Part shown: one piece after another, positions 1 to 9,176 of the stretch
How positions within the stretch are numbered: the first letter of the stretch is position 1
How the letters are laid out: each line of letters opens with the position of its first letter
Assembly (NCBI RefSeq): GCF_900113745.1
Contig: NZ_FOQL01000003.1
Span: 434,001-498,000 of the forward strand
Source: Pseudomonas guineae
Lineage (GTDB): Bacteria > Pseudomonadota > Gammaproteobacteria > Pseudomonadales > Pseudomonadaceae
Length of the DNA stretch: 64,000 bases
Direction: 5' to 3'
The notes under the pieces: generated by a model
Seen by the model: the letters and a program-made list of their open reading frames with translations, nothing else
Database searches by the model: none
Told to the model about the DNA's origin: nothing
Made by a program: the position numbers and the translations under genes

Positions 1-800
1 ATGTCAGCGCCGGCTTTCTCGGTTTCCAGGTTCAACCGCTCAAACGCTACTTCGACGTTGTGGTAGCTGGACAGCGCCTGGTAGAAGGTGCCCATCGCCT
101 GAGCCCGCACGCGGGCACGCTCCAGATCGCGGTCAGGCATGGCGAACCACATGCGGTAGAAGTCCGCCATTGAGCGCATAAGCCCCAGCTTCAAGTTGAT
201 CGCTTGCTCTTCGGCAAACTTCAGCAGCTCCAGCTTAATCTCGGCCTCTTTGACCGCCTGCTCGATGTTCACTGCTGCTATCGCCAGGCTGGCACGCTGC
301 TCGCTCTCTGTCAGTGCGGCGACCATCGCTCCAGGGGCCAGGGTAAAGCCAGCACCGGAGAACGTCGCCGCCAGGGTCTTTGATTCAGTCGTCTGCGCAC
401 GGTAGGCGCGGTCGCGAGCCTTGTGCCAGATACGCTCAAACACTGTTTCATCCAAGCCAAACGGTTTAACGCCGCTGATCACGTTAAGCAGAAAGTCTTC
501 TGGCAGCGACTTATTGATCCCCGCACCGATGCTGGGGAAGTATTTTTGTATCCACTCGTCAGCCTCGCCGTTCAGACGGACAATCTCGGTCGACGTGCTG
601 TCGCCACCGGCAAACAGATCGCTGAAAGCCGGTGGTGGCTGTGTATTCGGCTTACCTACTTCGTGATCAAACTTGGCCTGCTTGACGCGCGTGCGTGACC
701 GCGTGTTGACGATCAGGCTGCGCGTGTTCAGCGCCTCGGTTAGCGCGCGGTTGGCAATGCCAAAAAGGTTGTTGGTTGTGGCTGGGTAATTACTGCTCAT
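1..800 (-). CDS. Phage virion-module protein of unknown function (partial)
   Basis: The reading frame is open from an ATG at 798-800 through the left edge of the window, so the C-terminus is missing. A purine-rich ribosome site (AAGGGGCG) lies 6 nt before the ATG, and the start overlaps the end of the upstream gene by 11 nt. The visible part (about 266 residues) is polar and mostly helical, with many Ala, Glu and Arg residues in its second half; there is no signal peptide or membrane segment. I do not recognise the family. Its place at the end of the tail and fibre gene block suggests a structural or ejection protein, which is inference from position only. Confidence 0.75.
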   Translation of the reverse strand, partial: MSSNYPATTNNLFGIANRALTEALNTRSLIVNTRSRTRVKQAKFDHEVGKPNTQPPPAFSDLFAGGDSTSTEIVRLNGEADEWIQKYFPSIGAGINKSLPEDFLLNVISGVKPFGLDETVFERIWHKARDRAYRAQTTESKTLAATFSGAGFTLAPGAMVAALTESEQRASLAIAAVNIEQAVKEAEIKLELLKFAEEQAINLKLGLMRSMADFYRMWFAMPDRDLERARVRAQAMGTFYQALSSYHNVEVAFERLNLETEKAGAD

Positions 801-3600
801 CTGTGCGCCCCTTATAAAGTGGTGAGGCCGGGTCAACCGCGCCGCTTTTCATTTCCGCTGTATCAATGTACTGACCAAGGCCGCCGCCGCCGCCAAGATC
901 GTCGCGCACCATCACCCACGACGCGCCGCCGTCTGCGGAAGCAAACAGATAGGTGCGGTGATCGAATAGCCCGCCGCTGCCCTCGCGCAGGAATAAGTGC
1001 GCTGGCATCACCACCTCGCCATCTTTCAGCACCTCGCGCTGGTAGCAGTTCAGCGAGAAAAACCGCCCGGAAGGCGCTCCGTTCGGGCTATTGGGCAAGT
1101 CGCCCGTGAACACCACCTGCTGCGCCCCACTGTTAATGTTAATCCGCAACAGGGCGACGCCACGCTCTACGCTGCCTTCCAGGGTTGGCTCATGCATCAG
1201 CACCATAATGTCGGTCGAGCTGATTTGCGCCACCGTGTTGAACACCGCACCAAGGCCGTAGCGTTCTTCCAGCATGCGGTCTTTGGCCGTGCGCTTGACC
1301 TGACCGTTGCTGGTGCCGATCAGCCATGATTCGTTGTTGCTGGTGTTGACACCCAGCAGAGGCCGGTAAGCGCTGCCGAAAAAATAATCGTCACCATCAA
1401 TGGTTGGCGCAAACACAAAGTTGTTCGGCGCGGCAATGACCGTGCGCGCACCGTTGACCATCAGCCACAGCTCCTCAAAGGCCGCCTGGTCAGGGCGCGG
1501 ACCATAGCGGCCGTTGTCCTCAAAGAAGCTGCTACCGTTCTCGGTGCCCGTCTGGAATGAGCGCGTGCGCTGCTCCAGCGAGCCACAAAACTCATCACGC
1601 AGATAGCGCACAGCGCGGGCCAGGTACACGCGCTTGCCCTGCATCACTCCACCCCACAGCATGGCCGGGTACTTGGCCGTGCTGGCGTCCATGCCGCCCG
1701 CGAACAGGCTTGAGCGGGTCGGGCCGAGAACATCCCGGTGCAACAGCTCATGGCTCACTGGGGTTATGCCGGTAATGCGCCCGTCGCTCGCGTTAATAGT
1801 CGCAGTGACCTTCGCCAGCGCGGTTTTGGTCTGGTGAACCGGGGCGTCGGTGGGGCCGTAATAGATAAATTGACCATTGCCATCCAGCTTGGGCTGGCCC
1901 CAGTTGTCATATTCGCGCAAGCGATTGACCACGCTCACCGTAGTGGTGGCGCGCGAGGTCACGGAAAACAGCAGCTCCAGCTGATTGCCCACTTGCGTCG
2001 AGCGCACCTCGCCAAAAACCGCGCTCATGCGCTGATCGCTGAGTAGCTTGGGTTCTTCCTCGAGGTCGGCCCCGGACGCGGTAATGAACTGCGTCCAAGC
2101 GTCTTTCACCTTATCCGGCCAAATCCATGCCGGCAGGTCGTAAAGCGATACGAACAGGTGTGCGCCTATGTCAGGCATCGGCTCACCCTCGACCAGGCGT
2201 GCCGCGTCCAGGTACTGACCAATAGCGCCAAGCGATTCCACTTCGCCCAGTGGGTGCGGGTAGCGCGCTCCGTTGCTGTAGGGCGATGGCGGGCTAAACA
2301 GATTGGGTATGCGGTCTTCCCGGTCGCCAAGCCGGCTGGCGGCCTCGGTTTCGGTAAGCGCGACCTTCGGATTGACCGCGAGCACGCAAGCCAGCGGCGT
2401 GCCGTAGCCCATCACCGCCGTGCCATCAGTGCTGTTGAGCATATCGCCAGCGCCCAGCACGAATGATAGCGACGACAGGTTGCCAGTGCGCCGCGTGACT
2501 TGGCCTGGCACTTCGTATTCGTCATTCGCCTCAACGCTCATTACGTCGAAGGCGTCAGGCACGTTGACGCACGGGAACATCAACAGCGCCGCGTCATAGC
2601 CTGGCGAGTTATCCGTCGGCGCGTCGCAGCTGGGCGCTACATGCGGGTGGCAGGCTTGCGGCCTGGCGCCGAATGCCTCCAGGGTTGACTGCAGGGGCCA
2701 GGGGTTTCGCACGCCCTGGCTATACGACTGGCTGTTTACATCCCCCGGCCGCTTGCCGAATAGCTGCGGGGCTTGCACTGGCTGGCCGTCATAGAAGAAC
2801 GTCGGTGGCGGGTCGCCGTAGGGCTTGGCGGTGTCTGTTAGGTCATTGGTGCGGGTCGGTGCGCCGATAAAGCGCACGCGCGAACCATACAGCTGACTCA
2901 GGTAGCCCGATTCGATGTACAGCTCGTAGCCGTCTGCCACCAAGCGCCTGCCCTGCGTATCCACCTTGACCAGCATGCTGTCATTCAGCGGGGCCAGCAC
3001 GCCACGCCATGAGGTGTACGCAAAAGGCCACGGCCGAGCACTGCCGTCTTCGTCCAGCATGGTCACGCGGTACTGGGCGTTCACTTCGACCTCGTAGCGC
3101 AGTCGGCGCTGGTCTTGGTCGATTATCCCTGCTGATCGCGCCATGAGGTAGTCCGCCTCGCGCATATCCTCTTGCGGTGTATAAAGCTGTCGCATGCGGT
3201 CAGGACCAGAGCGGGTCACGCAGCTAAAGTACACGCTGCTGATTTTGCTGCGCGGCTTGTCCTTGTAAACCCCCGGCTTTAATGGCTCCCACTGCGGTCG
3301 CAGCAGCAACCCTTTGCGGATGTTGTACGTCCTGAGCAGGTAGCTGTAATCCAGGCTGAAAACAAAGTTCTCCTGCTCGCGCAGCGTCGAAGGCAGTTCG
3401 ATGGCGGTCACAACCACGCGGTCATCCCCGCCAATCGCACTGACGATGTAGCCCCGAAACACCAGCGTCTTTTTATGCCCTGGTCGCGTAGCCTGGCCGA
3501 GCTGGCGCGCTTTACGTCGCACCACAGCATCTATCTCGCCAGCAAAGCGGATCAGCACATGGCGCATCACACGCGCCTCGCTGAAATCGGCATCAGCCAT
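790..3600 (-). CDS. Large phage structural protein (936 aa), unknown family
   Basis: A 936-residue frame with no signal peptide or membrane segment, rich in Asp, Gly, Tyr and Pro in a beta-like pattern. It begins 34 nt inside the end of the upstream 626-aa gene and ends inside the start of the next one, so the three are translationally packed. Phrases such as LYIESGYLSQLYGSR and the many aromatic-Gly strands resemble large podovirus tail or hub proteins, but I cannot name a family. The final residues contain a short poly-Gly run (LGGGGGLGQ). Role in the virion tail is inferred from the context of portal, capsid and fibre genes upstream. Confidence 0.8.
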   Translation of the reverse strand: MADADFSEARVMRHVLIRFAGEIDAVVRRKARQLGQATRPGHKKTLVFRGYIVSAIGGDDRVVVTAIELPSTLREQENFVFSLDYSYLLRTYNIRKGLLLRPQWEPLKPGVYKDKPRSKISSVYFSCVTRSGPDRMRQLYTPQEDMREADYLMARSAGIIDQDQRRLRYEVEVNAQYRVTMLDEDGSARPWPFAYTSWRGVLAPLNDSMLVKVDTQGRRLVADGYELYIESGYLSQLYGSRVRFIGAPTRTNDLTDTAKPYGDPPPTFFYDGQPVQAPQLFGKRPGDVNSQSYSQGVRNPWPLQSTLEAFGARPQACHPHVAPSCDAPTDNSPGYDAALLMFPCVNVPDAFDVMSVEANDEYEVPGQVTRRTGNLSSLSFVLGAGDMLNSTDGTAVMGYGTPLACVLAVNPKVALTETEAASRLGDREDRIPNLFSPPSPYSNGARYPHPLGEVESLGAIGQYLDAARLVEGEPMPDIGAHLFVSLYDLPAWIWPDKVKDAWTQFITASGADLEEEPKLLSDQRMSAVFGEVRSTQVGNQLELLFSVTSRATTTVSVVNRLREYDNWGQPKLDGNGQFIYYGPTDAPVHQTKTALAKVTATINASDGRITGITPVSHELLHRDVLGPTRSSLFAGGMDASTAKYPAMLWGGVMQGKRVYLARAVRYLRDEFCGSLEQRTRSFQTGTENGSSFFEDNGRYGPRPDQAAFEELWLMVNGARTVIAAPNNFVFAPTIDGDDYFFGSAYRPLLGVNTSNNESWLIGTSNGQVKRTAKDRMLEERYGLGAVFNTVAQISSTDIMVLMHEPTLEGSVERGVALLRININSGAQQVVFTGDLPNSPNGAPSGRFFSLNCYQREVLKDGEVVMPAHLFLREGSGGLFDHRTYLFASADGGASWVMVRDDLGGGGGLGQYIDTAEMKSGAVDPASPLYKGRTDEQ

Positions 3601-5447
3601 TCCACGCGATCCAGCTCCAGGCTGGTGGCGTCGAGCACCTCAAGGCGCACATCCCAGTGCCGCGACTTCACGCCCTTGGCCATCTGCCCGCGCAGCATGC
3701 CGCCGCGCCCGACTGCCTTGTAAGAGCGCTCCACGCCATCATCACCGGTTACGCGCAGATAGGTTTCACCATCACTGTCCAGTCCAAGGTAAACCGACTC
3801 CAGGCGCTTGCCGTTGCCGGCACCAGCGCCTACGGCGGCAAACTCAATGGCAGCCTGCAGAGGTTCGCTGTTGTGCGTCACACGGTAAATACCGTTCTCG
3901 GCCGCCGCGTAGGTGTCCTGGCCAACGCTGGCGAAGCTCACAAAGTCGAAGCCTTCATAGCGCGATACCGCACCGGTTAGCACGTTGGTGGCGTACTGCA
4001 CTGCCTCGCCCTTGATGCGATCAAGTGCGTCAACGATAGACACCCGCTCAGTGAGGATGGCATTCAGCAGCGTCGACACGCTTACGTTACCGGTCATGCT
4101 CAGCGACTCAAACAGCGCCTCGGCAAACAACGCCGTAAGCGACAGCTCAACCGAGACACCCACCTGCTCGCGGATCGACACCAGCAGCGCCAGCTGCGAC
4201 TGGTAGGCCTGCGCCACATTGATCGTAATGATCAGGTCGGCCAGGCCGGGGAAGGTCTGCCCCTCGTCACCAAACGCCCGTAGCCGTGGCAAGCGCAGGC
4301 GGCCAAAGCCATAGGCGTAGTCACCGCCGCCACAGGCCAGCGCCGGCAGGGTAATGTCGCTGTTGCCGATAAACCCAACCAAGCCGGAACCGTAGGCCGC
4401 AGGCGGCAGCAGGGCCAATAGCGCGCCACCACCCGGCACAATGTAAAAGCCACCATCGCCCTGCGCACTGAGGCGCGGCAGCCTGGCCAACCCTTTACTA
4501 CCCTCGCCACTCCCACCAAACACGGAAAGCCCTGGCAGTGTCGCGCGCAGCGTGCCACCAGCAGCTGCCAGGCGAACGCCAAAGCCTACCCCGGCCTTGG
4601 CGCGCCCCGATGCGTCCACCCAGCCACTCGCCCACCCCGCAAAGCCTATGCGGTCCTTGGCGGCCAGCTTCTTCAACCGGAAGCCTACGCCACCTTTAGC
4701 CCTGGCGAAGTCAGGCACCGCCGCACGGAAACCTACTGCACCGGTTGCGCCACCCACCACAGGGAAGGAAAGCGCCGGATTGTTGATGTAGTCACCTGCG
4801 GTGTAGGGCATGGCGCGAACAAAGGCCGCGCCATGCAACTGGCCTACCACCGAATACGCCCAGTCACCGACACTGACGATTACCTGGCTGCCCACACGGC
4901 GCACCGCAATAGCAGGCTGCTGCTGCGGCGTGTACGGCGCTACGGCCAGGGTCAGGCCACGGCTGACCACTTCAATCGAGCCATCGCGCAGCATCACCCC
5001 GCCGACAATCTCGGCCGTAGTGAATGCTTGACTACCTGCGCCTTGAGCCGCTGCAACGCCGACGATCACGCCACCATTAGGGTGCTTGGCGTAGTCGAAG
5101 CGAAAAGCAAAATCCGCCGCACTCAGGTAGATAGAATCGCCCTTGGCATTCCAGCCGGCGCGAGTCTTCACCTTGATGCTCGGCGGGATGCGCGGGCGAG
5201 CTGCGCGGGCAGGCCAGTAGAAGACGTAGTAGCCGCCGCGATTGGTCAGCGGGTCATAGCGTATCCAGGTTTCCGTGCCACCACGCTCAGCCGTCCACTG
5301 CCGGAACAGGCCAACCCGGTAGTCGTCATAACCGCCATTGGCGCTGGCCGCTTGCAGCACCTCAAACGTGCGCGGGCCGCTGGCGGACCAGCCCTCCTGC
5401 CCACGGTCGAAGATGTATTGCAGTTCCTTGCTTAGGCGATTGGCCAT
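3567..5447 (-). CDS. Gly/Ala-rich phage tail-region structural protein (626 aa)
   Basis: A 626-residue protein. Residues 1 to about 230 look like a compact beta domain (ends of strands rich in Trp, Tyr and Gly). The centre, about 240-400, carries repeated glycine-turn units such as KGGVGFRL, RAKAGVGFGV and GFGRLRLPRLRAFG. The C-terminal third is helical and then beta, ending SLELDRVEWLMPISARRV. The repetitive centre is typical of elongated virion fibre or tail proteins. It follows a short spacer after the 148-aa gene and overlaps the next gene by 34 nt. No family recognised. Confidence 0.8.
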   Translation of the reverse strand: MANRLSKELQYIFDRGQEGWSASGPRTFEVLQAASANGGYDDYRVGLFRQWTAERGGTETWIRYDPLTNRGGYYVFYWPARAARPRIPPSIKVKTRAGWNAKGDSIYLSAADFAFRFDYAKHPNGGVIVGVAAAQGAGSQAFTTAEIVGGVMLRDGSIEVVSRGLTLAVAPYTPQQQPAIAVRRVGSQVIVSVGDWAYSVVGQLHGAAFVRAMPYTAGDYINNPALSFPVVGGATGAVGFRAAVPDFARAKGGVGFRLKKLAAKDRIGFAGWASGWVDASGRAKAGVGFGVRLAAAGGTLRATLPGLSVFGGSGEGSKGLARLPRLSAQGDGGFYIVPGGGALLALLPPAAYGSGLVGFIGNSDITLPALACGGGDYAYGFGRLRLPRLRAFGDEGQTFPGLADLIITINVAQAYQSQLALLVSIREQVGVSVELSLTALFAEALFESLSMTGNVSVSTLLNAILTERVSIVDALDRIKGEAVQYATNVLTGAVSRYEGFDFVSFASVGQDTYAAAENGIYRVTHNSEPLQAAIEFAAVGAGAGNGKRLESVYLGLDSDGETYLRVTGDDGVERSYKAVGRGGMLRGQMAKGVKSRHWDVRLEVLDATSLELDRVEWLMPISARRV

Positions 5448-5455
5448 GTTGAGCC

Positions 5456-5902
5456 TCAGTTGGCCGGCATTGCCACGGCAAAGTAATCAACCTTCTGGAT
5501 CGCGCCCTGGGCAAAGCTCAGCGACGAGAAGTTCAGTTCTGCGCCGGAAACCGATACCGCGCCTTGCAGGCGTAGATAAGTCGAACCCGAACCGCCTGCG
5601 TCGCTTGGCTGCGTCCAGCGGAACCAAGACGCCGTGCCGGTGCCGACGGCAGTAGCGCGCCAGGCTTCGTCGGGGTTTTTGGCAATCACCGCGCCTGTCG
5701 CAGTGGGCTGCAGCGACAAGCCGGCGCCGGTGCCGTCGACGGAAAACTCTGCAAGCAGCACAGCATCGCCCGGCAGGCTACTGTCTGCCGCCTGCGGCTC
5801 TTGCCCCGAGTACACGCGAATCACTGCACCCTGCATGGCCTGCCGAAGCGAGCCGACGCCCAGCAGGTAGTTGGCCAGCCCAGTGCTGATTTTAGTCGCC
5901 AT
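5456..5902 (-). CDS. Phage structural protein (148 aa), unknown
   Basis: A 148-residue protein starting MATKISTGLANYLLGVGSLRQAMQGAVIRVYSG. The pattern of an N-terminal helix followed by beta strands, with the phrase AVIRVYSGQEPQAADSS, resembles small tail-associated phage proteins often annotated as hypothetical in podovirus and siphovirus tail modules. It overlaps the upstream 139-aa gene by 11 nt and is separated from the 626-aa gene by 8 nt. Function not known. Confidence 0.75.
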   Translation of the reverse strand: MATKISTGLANYLLGVGSLRQAMQGAVIRVYSGQEPQAADSSLPGDAVLLAEFSVDGTGAGLSLQPTATGAVIAKNPDEAWRATAVGTGTASWFRWTQPSDAGGSGSTYLRLQGAVSVSGAELNFSSLSFAQGAIQKVDYFAVAMPAN

Positions 5903-6311
5903 GACAGAAGCCCTCGATAATCAATTCATTGATTGGGAAGCGCAGCACGCCACCCGGCTGCACGATGCGCGGTGGATCAAGCGGCAGCACAGCCAGGGCA
6001 ATGCCGCCGCTGCTCTGCGTATGGATCGACACGGAACGCACGGTGTACGGCGCAGCCGCGGCCGACGCAGGAAAGGCCAGGTCGGCGGTGTTCTTGGCGC
6101 TGGTCACGCCGAGCTCAACCGATGTGGCGAACGTCACGGCTTGGCGCGCGTAGTTGGCATCGCTGCCGGTGCTGACTTCGTTGGAGCTGGCGTCAATGCC
6201 AGCCTCGCCAGTGTGCGCTGCCACAAACCAAGCGGTCGGCCGCGCGGCCAGCGCCTCGGTGGTAAACAGCTGCTTGATGATTTCAGCGCTTGAATGCGTA
6301 GTGTTGGCCAT
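5892..6311 (-). CDS. Phage tail protein of the small Gp80-like type
   Basis: 139 residues. The N-terminal stretch AEIIKQLFTTEALAARPTAW followed by a short beta domain with VTFATS matches, from memory, small phage tail proteins that describe their order number or position along a tail fibre; the assignment is tentative. It lies 9 nt after the 166-aa gene and overlaps the 148-aa gene. AGGAGGTCGC directly before the ATG is a strong ribosome site. Confidence 0.65.
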   Translation of the reverse strand: MANTTHSSAEIIKQLFTTEALAARPTAWFVAAHTGEAGIDASSNEVSTGSDANYARQAVTFATSVELGVTSAKNTADLAFPASAAAAPYTVRSVSIHTQSSGGIALAVLPLDPPRIVQPGGVLRFPINELIIEGFCHGD

Positions 6312-6320
6312 GCGACCTCC

Positions 6321-6821
6321 TTAGCTGGTGACGAAGACAGTGGCGATGCGCAGGCGCAGCGTACTGCCCGCCGTCACGTCGATAGGCGTGTTAAAGCGCG
6401 CGATAGAGAACAGCAGGCCAGTGCCCGACGCCTTGTCCGAGGACGAGGCAAGGAAGCCGCCATACAGGCGCTTGTCGCTGGTGAACTCAAAGCTGGAGCG
6501 GTTGACCATGTTGTCGATCACCCCCGCTCCTACCGTGTCAGGCGTCCACAATGGGCGCGTGGCGCTGGTGTAGGTGGTACATTCAGCCACCGTCAGCGGC
6601 AGGTCGGCGGCAACGGTTTCCGCCACCGGCACATAGTTCTTTTCAAACAGGCCGACGTGCCAGGCGCTAATCAGTGGCGATGTACCAAGGAATAGCCCGG
6701 TAAGGTGGTCAATGCCCTCGTTAGGGATGCGGTTATGCACAGGCTGGCCGGTGACGACCTCGCCGCTCGGTAGGGTCAGCTCGGGGTAGAAGGTAAAGCC
6801 CCAGTCAGTTGTCTCTTTCAC
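6321..6821 (-). CDS. Phage structural protein (166 aa), unknown
   Basis: 166 residues; beta-rich with no membrane segment. It contains the pair of phrases LISAWHVGLFEKNYVPVAET and TRPLWTPDTVGAGVIDN. Its start overlaps the stop of the 397-aa gene by 4 nt (ATGA type), showing that the two are translationally coupled. Similar short proteins sit between stabilisation or needle-like genes and tail fibres in tailed phages, but I cannot assign a family. Confidence 0.7.
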   Translation of the reverse strand: MKETTDWGFTFYPELTLPSGEVVTGQPVHNRIPNEGIDHLTGLFLGTSPLISAWHVGLFEKNYVPVAETVAADLPLTVAECTTYTSATRPLWTPDTVGAGVIDNMVNRSSFEFTSDKRLYGGFLASSSDKASGTGLLFSIARFNTPIDVTAGSTLRLRIATVFVTS

Positions 6822-8011
6822 TGCACGATCTCCACTTCGTAATAGTCGCGGGCAACCATTCCGGCGTCTTCACGCGGGCCAGTCATGCCGGTTACAACGG
6901 TTTGATTACCGTCCAGGTCAATTGCCGCGCTTGTGCCGGCAGTGCCACAGGACGGGGCGAAGCGGTCACTGCTAACCAGGCTGACGCTGCCGTCCGCCTG
7001 ACCAATAGCCAGCCCGTAAGGGGTCATCCAAGCGGCTCGACCGTCGCGCAGCTGTACCCCGGTGCCGGTAATAGCCGGGTAAGGCAGCACTTCACGCTGG
7101 CTCGGGGCCGGGCCTTCGATGCCGCTCAAGAAATAGGTTTTGTCGGCCGAGACAAACAGGCCATCGCCCGCCTTCAGCAGCACACCAACCGGCGCGGCAA
7201 ACTGAAAGAAGCGCTCCAGACTGCTGCGCACATGGGGGCGCATAGGTGCAGTAAGCCACAACAGGCCGCCGCTGGCGCAGGCGAGCGAGCCGCCGACCTG
7301 GGCCAGCATTCGGCAAGGGATTGGCGACAGCTCGCCGCCGCCCTGAAAGCGAGCAGTGTCGTCGCGCAAGGTTTGCAGGCTCAGCGCTCCGCTGACCACG
7401 CCCTGCAAGTACAGGGTTTCGCCGTCAGCGGTTGAGGCGTACACGCGCACGCTATGCCCCGGCAGAGGATCACACGTCACTTCCAGCGAGCAGCCGTCCA
7501 GTAGCGCAATTGAGGCGGGAGCCACGGTCGGGCTTTCCTCGCCGTGCTGATTGATCTGCACGCACACCACTTGATACATGCCCTTGACCAGCTGGCCAGT
7601 ACCCCGCTGCACGTCAAAACGACATTCACCTAGCCCCCAGCCACGCAGCACGCCCGCCTTATAGCGCAGGCAGTCGGCTTCAGTGCTGATAAACAGCTCG
7701 TCATTGAGCACTGCGCCAGCGAAGGCGCCCGCAGGCGGAATGCTGCCCAGCTGCTCAGTGGTGCCGGTGCGAGTGTCGAGGCGCATCAACTTGTCGCCCT
7801 CGGCATACAGCACGTCAGCGCCAACCGACAATACGCCCCGAATACGACTGCCCGACACCACTAGCTCAGCGCCAGGGCGCAGGGTAAAGGTGCCTCCATT
7901 GGTCGGGGTGACGTTCAACGCGTCGCGCACGCAACCTTCTTTGACTCGCTCACGGCGCGACAGGTTGTCGATGCCGCCACCCCAGTTCGTTTGCTCGATG
8001 CGTTCAGCCAT
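6818..8011 (-). CDS. Phage structural protein with repeated beta-blade pattern (397 aa)
   Basis: 397 residues, beginning MAERIEQTNWGGGIDNLSRR. Evenly spaced beta blades (for example SRIRGVLSVGADVLYAEGDKL, then LNDELFISTEADCLRYK) suggest a propeller-like fold such as those in podovirus tail hub or stabilisation proteins. It is the first gene after the 17-bp repeated motif at 8062-8078 and so probably opens a transcription unit that runs to the left edge. There is no signal peptide. Family unnamed. Confidence 0.75.
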   Translation of the reverse strand: MAERIEQTNWGGGIDNLSRRERVKEGCVRDALNVTPTNGGTFTLRPGAELVVSGSRIRGVLSVGADVLYAEGDKLMRLDTRTGTTEQLGSIPPAGAFAGAVLNDELFISTEADCLRYKAGVLRGWGLGECRFDVQRGTGQLVKGMYQVVCVQINQHGEESPTVAPASIALLDGCSLEVTCDPLPGHSVRVYASTADGETLYLQGVVSGALSLQTLRDDTARFQGGGELSPIPCRMLAQVGGSLACASGGLLWLTAPMRPHVRSSLERFFQFAAPVGVLLKAGDGLFVSADKTYFLSGIEGPAPSQREVLPYPAITGTGVQLRDGRAAWMTPYGLAIGQADGSVSLVSSDRFAPSCGTAGTSAAIDLDGNQTVVTGMTGPREDAGMVARDYYEVEIVQ

Positions 8012-8061
8012 ATCCGTACCTGCTTGTGATGAGCAGATACTGGATTACGGCGATTTAGGGG

Positions 8062-8078
8062 GCGAACCCTACAGGGGG
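8062..8078 (-). promoter_or_regulatory. Repeated late-block regulatory motif, copy 3
   Basis: On the minus strand the site reads CCCCCTGTAGGGTTCGC. It is identical over 17 bp to the copy at 21134-21150 and differs at two positions from the copy at 16400-16416. It ends 50 nt before the start codon of the 397-aa structural gene. The core CCCTGTAGGG is a near-palindrome. All three copies face the same way, each in the intergenic space just before a minus-strand late block, so a phage late promoter or activator-binding site is inferred. Confidence 0.6.
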
Positions 8079-8185
8079 TCAGGCTTCACAAAGCAGCAAG
8101 AGTACGCGCACATCGTTTGAGTGGATGGCAGTATTAGCTGTATTTATAGTGTCCACTCGAACCATACAGTCAGGGCTCATATCAC

Positions 8186-8632
8186 ATGGAACAGCTTCGC
8201 CTCACCAAAACAGGATCTATCAAGTCTCTCTTCTTGAACATGGATGAACAGTTCCAGCAAATACAAATAAATTTTCTTAAACACATAACCCGCTGGCAAG
8301 AAATAGCCAGCGACCTTGGCAACGAATTCGAGGTAGTTAGCGAAAATCCTCCGTACGGAAAAGGCACAGTTTTTGGCAAAAAATACACCGTCAAAATGAG
8401 CCTGACCGTTCCTAATCTGAAGTCCGCAGAGTGCTTGGGTTGTATTCGTGTTTTAGCCGCCCACGCGGTCACAGGAGAACCTATGGAAGTAGAAACCTAC
8501 CTGATGACTCAAGGACTAAATTTCTTCAGCAAAAACACCATGACCCCAATATTAATGGATGGTTCTGCGCGAACGGAGTACCAGGTTATTTGTGAAAGTA
8601 TATATGCCGTAGCTGAGTCGCCGGATACTTGA
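8186..8632 (+). CDS. Accessory (moron-like) gene, unknown function (148 aa)
   Basis: A 148-residue soluble protein on the plus strand inside a block otherwise read on the minus strand. Its base composition is clearly richer in A and T than the neighbouring structural genes, and a hairpin terminator follows about 45 nt after its stop. These are the usual marks of a moron acquired by transfer. Residues 15-60 are helical (QFQQIQINFLKHITRWQEIA) and the remainder is mixed alpha/beta. No family recognised and no toxin or nuclease motif seen. Confidence 0.7.
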   Translation: MEQLRLTKTGSIKSLFLNMDEQFQQIQINFLKHITRWQEIASDLGNEFEVVSENPPYGKGTVFGKKYTVKMSLTVPNLKSAECLGCIRVLAAHAVTGEPMEVETYLMTQGLNFFSKNTMTPILMDGSARTEYQVICESIYAVAESPDT

Positions 8633-8676
8633 TGTATTGGAGTAATGTCACTGGGGCGCTCTCGTCTACAGGCAAC

Positions 8677-8701
8677 AAAAAGCCCGCACGTGGCGGGCTT
8701 T
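8677..8701. terminator. Bidirectional rho-independent terminator
   Basis: Perfect 8-bp stem AAGCCCGC/GCGGGCTT (8680-8687 with 8693-8700), loop ACGTG. Read on the minus strand it is followed by a run of five T, so it efficiently ends the tail-fibre unit coming from 8739; read on the plus strand it serves the 8186 gene, with a shorter T tract. Because it stops leftward transcription, genes beyond it need their own promoter, which fits the motif at 8062. Confidence 0.8.
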
Positions 8702-8738
8702 CAGAGTTACATAGGGCTAAAATCCTACCAGCCCTGTT

Positions 8739-9176
8739 TTATCCGACGTAAATGTTCAGCGGAGTAACCATGAACAGCATGTTGCCTGCCCCATCACTGT
8801 TAGCCTTGTAATAGCATGGCTCGCTGCCTGGCACTGTGTATGAGCGTTCGCCTGTTCCGCTAACCTGAATTGTGACATTGGTGTAAATAGTCCCCGCATT
8901 TCCAAGGTTGACTCCAGATCCAGCATCTAAGACACCCTCAAAGTCAAACTTTGAGTTCGTGCCAAACCCACCGCCCTGCACGGGCGGGAGCAAATTACTA
9001 ACCACCTTCATTTCACTCCAGTAGGTGTACGGCACGCCTTCGTACACGCCGCTATCCACAGCAAACCAGATCGTTCCATTGTTGGTGTCAATATAGTGCG
9101 ACCCAGTTTCGGCGATAAATGTATCTGTCGGCGGAACCACGCCCTCATAAATATGCTGCTTTGTCGCCATGATCAT
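8739..9176 (-). CDS. Phage tail-associated protein (145 aa), unknown
   Basis: 145 residues, beta-rich. The start ATGA overlaps the stop of the preceding tail-fibre gene; an alternative in-frame ATG (MATKQH) lies two codons later. The N-terminal half contains ETGSHYIDTNNGTIWFAVDSG and reads like the short chaperone or receptor-contact proteins that follow fibre genes. It is the last gene before the terminator at 8677-8701. Function inferred only from position. Confidence 0.7.
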   Translation of the reverse strand: MIMATKQHIYEGVVPPTDTFIAETGSHYIDTNNGTIWFAVDSGVYEGVPYTYWSEMKVVSNLLPPVQGGGFGTNSKFDFEGVLDAGSGVNLGNAGTIYTNVTIQVSGTGERSYTVPGSEPCYYKANSDGAGNMLFMVTPLNIYVG

